A stretch of 64,000 nt of DNA, from NCBI GenBank assembly GCA_903872155.1, contig CAIQJP010000042.1:1-64000 (forward strand), in the 5' to 3' direction. Shown here one piece after another: positions 63,714-64,000 of this stretch. The position numbers and the translations under genes are program-made. Position 1 is the first letter of the stretch; every line of letters begins with the position of its first letter. The notes under the pieces were generated by a model. The model was not told the DNA's origin. It worked only from the letters and a program-made list of their open reading frames with translations, and did no database searches. Origin of the DNA: an uncultured Actinomycetes bacterium. GTDB taxonomy: Bacteria; Actinomycetota; Acidimicrobiia; Acidimicrobiales; Ilumatobacteraceae.

Positions 63714-63734
63714 GGGTAGCCATCCGGGCTACCC
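63714..63734 (+). promoter_or_regulatory. Hairpin in the leader of the pyrophosphatase gene
   Basis: GGGTAGCC-ATCCG-GGCTACCC forms a perfect 8-base stem with a 5-base loop, ending 12 bases before the AAGGAG Shine-Dalgarno. It could stabilise the leader or regulate translation. No known riboswitch motif is recognised. Confidence 0.4.
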
Positions 63735-63759
63735 CCATCGTGTCCCAAGGAGCTAACTG

Positions 63760-64000
63760 GTGTTTTCACTATTTGCCGCAGAAGGCGGATGGCAGCAATT
63801 CACTCTCAAAGGTGGTGAGTGGGCTGTTTTGTGGTTATCCGCAGCAGCCGCGCTTCTCGCCCTCGGAGTCGGATTCTTCCTCGTTCGTAAAGTCCTCGCT
63901 GAAGATCAGGGTTCGCCCAAGATGCGCGAAATCGCCAAAGCCATTCAAGAAGGCGCTTTGGCCTACCTCAAGCGCCAGTTCAAGACCATTGCGGTCATCT
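63760..64000 (+). CDS. hppA: Membrane-bound pyrophosphatase, N-terminal fragment (3' truncated)
   Basis: 80 residues to the window edge from a GTG start at 63760 with AAGGAG 8 bases before it. The N-terminus has a first helix (AVLWLSAAAALLALGVGFFLVRKVLA) then KMREIAKAIQEGALAYLKRQFKTIAVI, the conserved opening of ion-translocating (H+ or Na+) pyrophosphatases. The catalytic motif and Na/H selectivity residues lie beyond the window. It couples PPi hydrolysis to ion transport. Divergent from sdhC. Confidence 0.87.
   Translation, partial: MFSLFAAEGGWQQFTLKGGEWAVLWLSAAAALLALGVGFFLVRKVLAEDQGSPKMREIAKAIQEGALAYLKRQFKTIAVI

Noticed and set aside
1-64000. tRNA, rRNA, CRISPR arrays, insertion sequences, prophage genes and attachment sites
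   Set aside because: Looked for in all intergenic gaps and frames; none seen. All gaps are under 300 bases and no transposase or integrase frame is present.

Overview
The window is a gene-dense stretch (about 50% G+C by eye, GTG starts common, almost no intergenic space) from an actinobacterium. The mixture of luciferase-like F420-type oxidoreductases, mycobacterial-type steroid catabolism genes, a single-subunit membrane anchor for succinate dehydrogenase and C-terminal repeats of a type I associate with Acidimicrobiia suggests a free-living member of Acidimicrobiia (Ilumatobacter-like). That placement is inference: there is no rRNA or tRNA here to test it.

Layout. 1-12 kb is housekeeping and general metabolism: the end of an HrpB helicase, a TauE/SafE exporter, class I fumarase, an enoyl-CoA hydratase, an LLM oxidoreductase, an ABC-F ATPase, a lipoprotein SGNH hydrolase coupled to MscL, an MFS exporter and an amidase. 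12-17.6 kb holds a DUF952 protein, an SDR, an alpha/beta hydrolase coupled to an LLM oxidoreductase, an HDAC-like deacetylase and a GH13 glucosidase. 17.6-27.9 kb is a steroid-nucleus (C/D ring) degradation cluster: an SDR divergent from echA20-ipdA-ipdB-ipdC, then MaoC hydratase, SDR, MFS, thioesterase, Rieske oxygenase and a bile-acid-CoA-ligase-like enzyme. 28-38 kb is mixed: a secreted repeat protein, a CYP142-like P450 divergent from an orphan substrate-binding lipoprotein, a molybdopterin oxidoreductase, an NTF2-like protein, an APH-type kinase and a secreted sugar dehydrogenase. 38-43 kb is a seven-gene minus-strand operon with NTF2-like, degenerate SDR, SDR, EthD, GNAT, EthD-like fusion and epimerase genes. 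43-50.6 kb is a sterol side-chain cluster: SDR, alpha-methylacyl-CoA racemase, FadD19-like ligase divergent from EchA19-like hydratase, Ltp3- and Ltp4-like thiolases and two DUF35 OB-fold proteins. 50.7-55.9 kb is a branched-chain-amino-acid-type ABC importer whose binding protein is a paralogue of the orphan one at 31.7 kb. 56-64 kb returns to housekeeping: a MoxR-like ATPase, a GH2 glycosidase, succinate dehydrogenase (sdhCAB) and the start of a membrane pyrophosphatase.

How the genes fit together. The side-chain genes (P450, CoA ligase, racemase, hydratase, aldolase-type thiolases) would oxidise and shorten a sterol side chain; the ipd genes would open the last two rings; the products feed the TCA cycle. 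The ABC importer and its two binding proteins are placed where an uptake system for the substrate would be expected, but that role is inference. The window lacks the acyl-CoA dehydrogenases, A/B-ring enzymes, Mce4 importer and TetR regulators known from Mycobacterium and Rhodococcus, so the pathway must be completed elsewhere or differ.

Noncoding structure. There is no gap over 300 bases; the largest (63490-63759) separates sdhC from the pyrophosphatase. Nine of eleven convergent gene pairs are separated by 12 bases or fewer or overlap. The two that are not both contain the same 49-base palindrome, and one carries a second perfect palindrome of identical geometry. A 17-base palindrome lies in the divergent promoter region before echA20. 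No tRNA, rRNA, CRISPR array or insertion sequence was seen.
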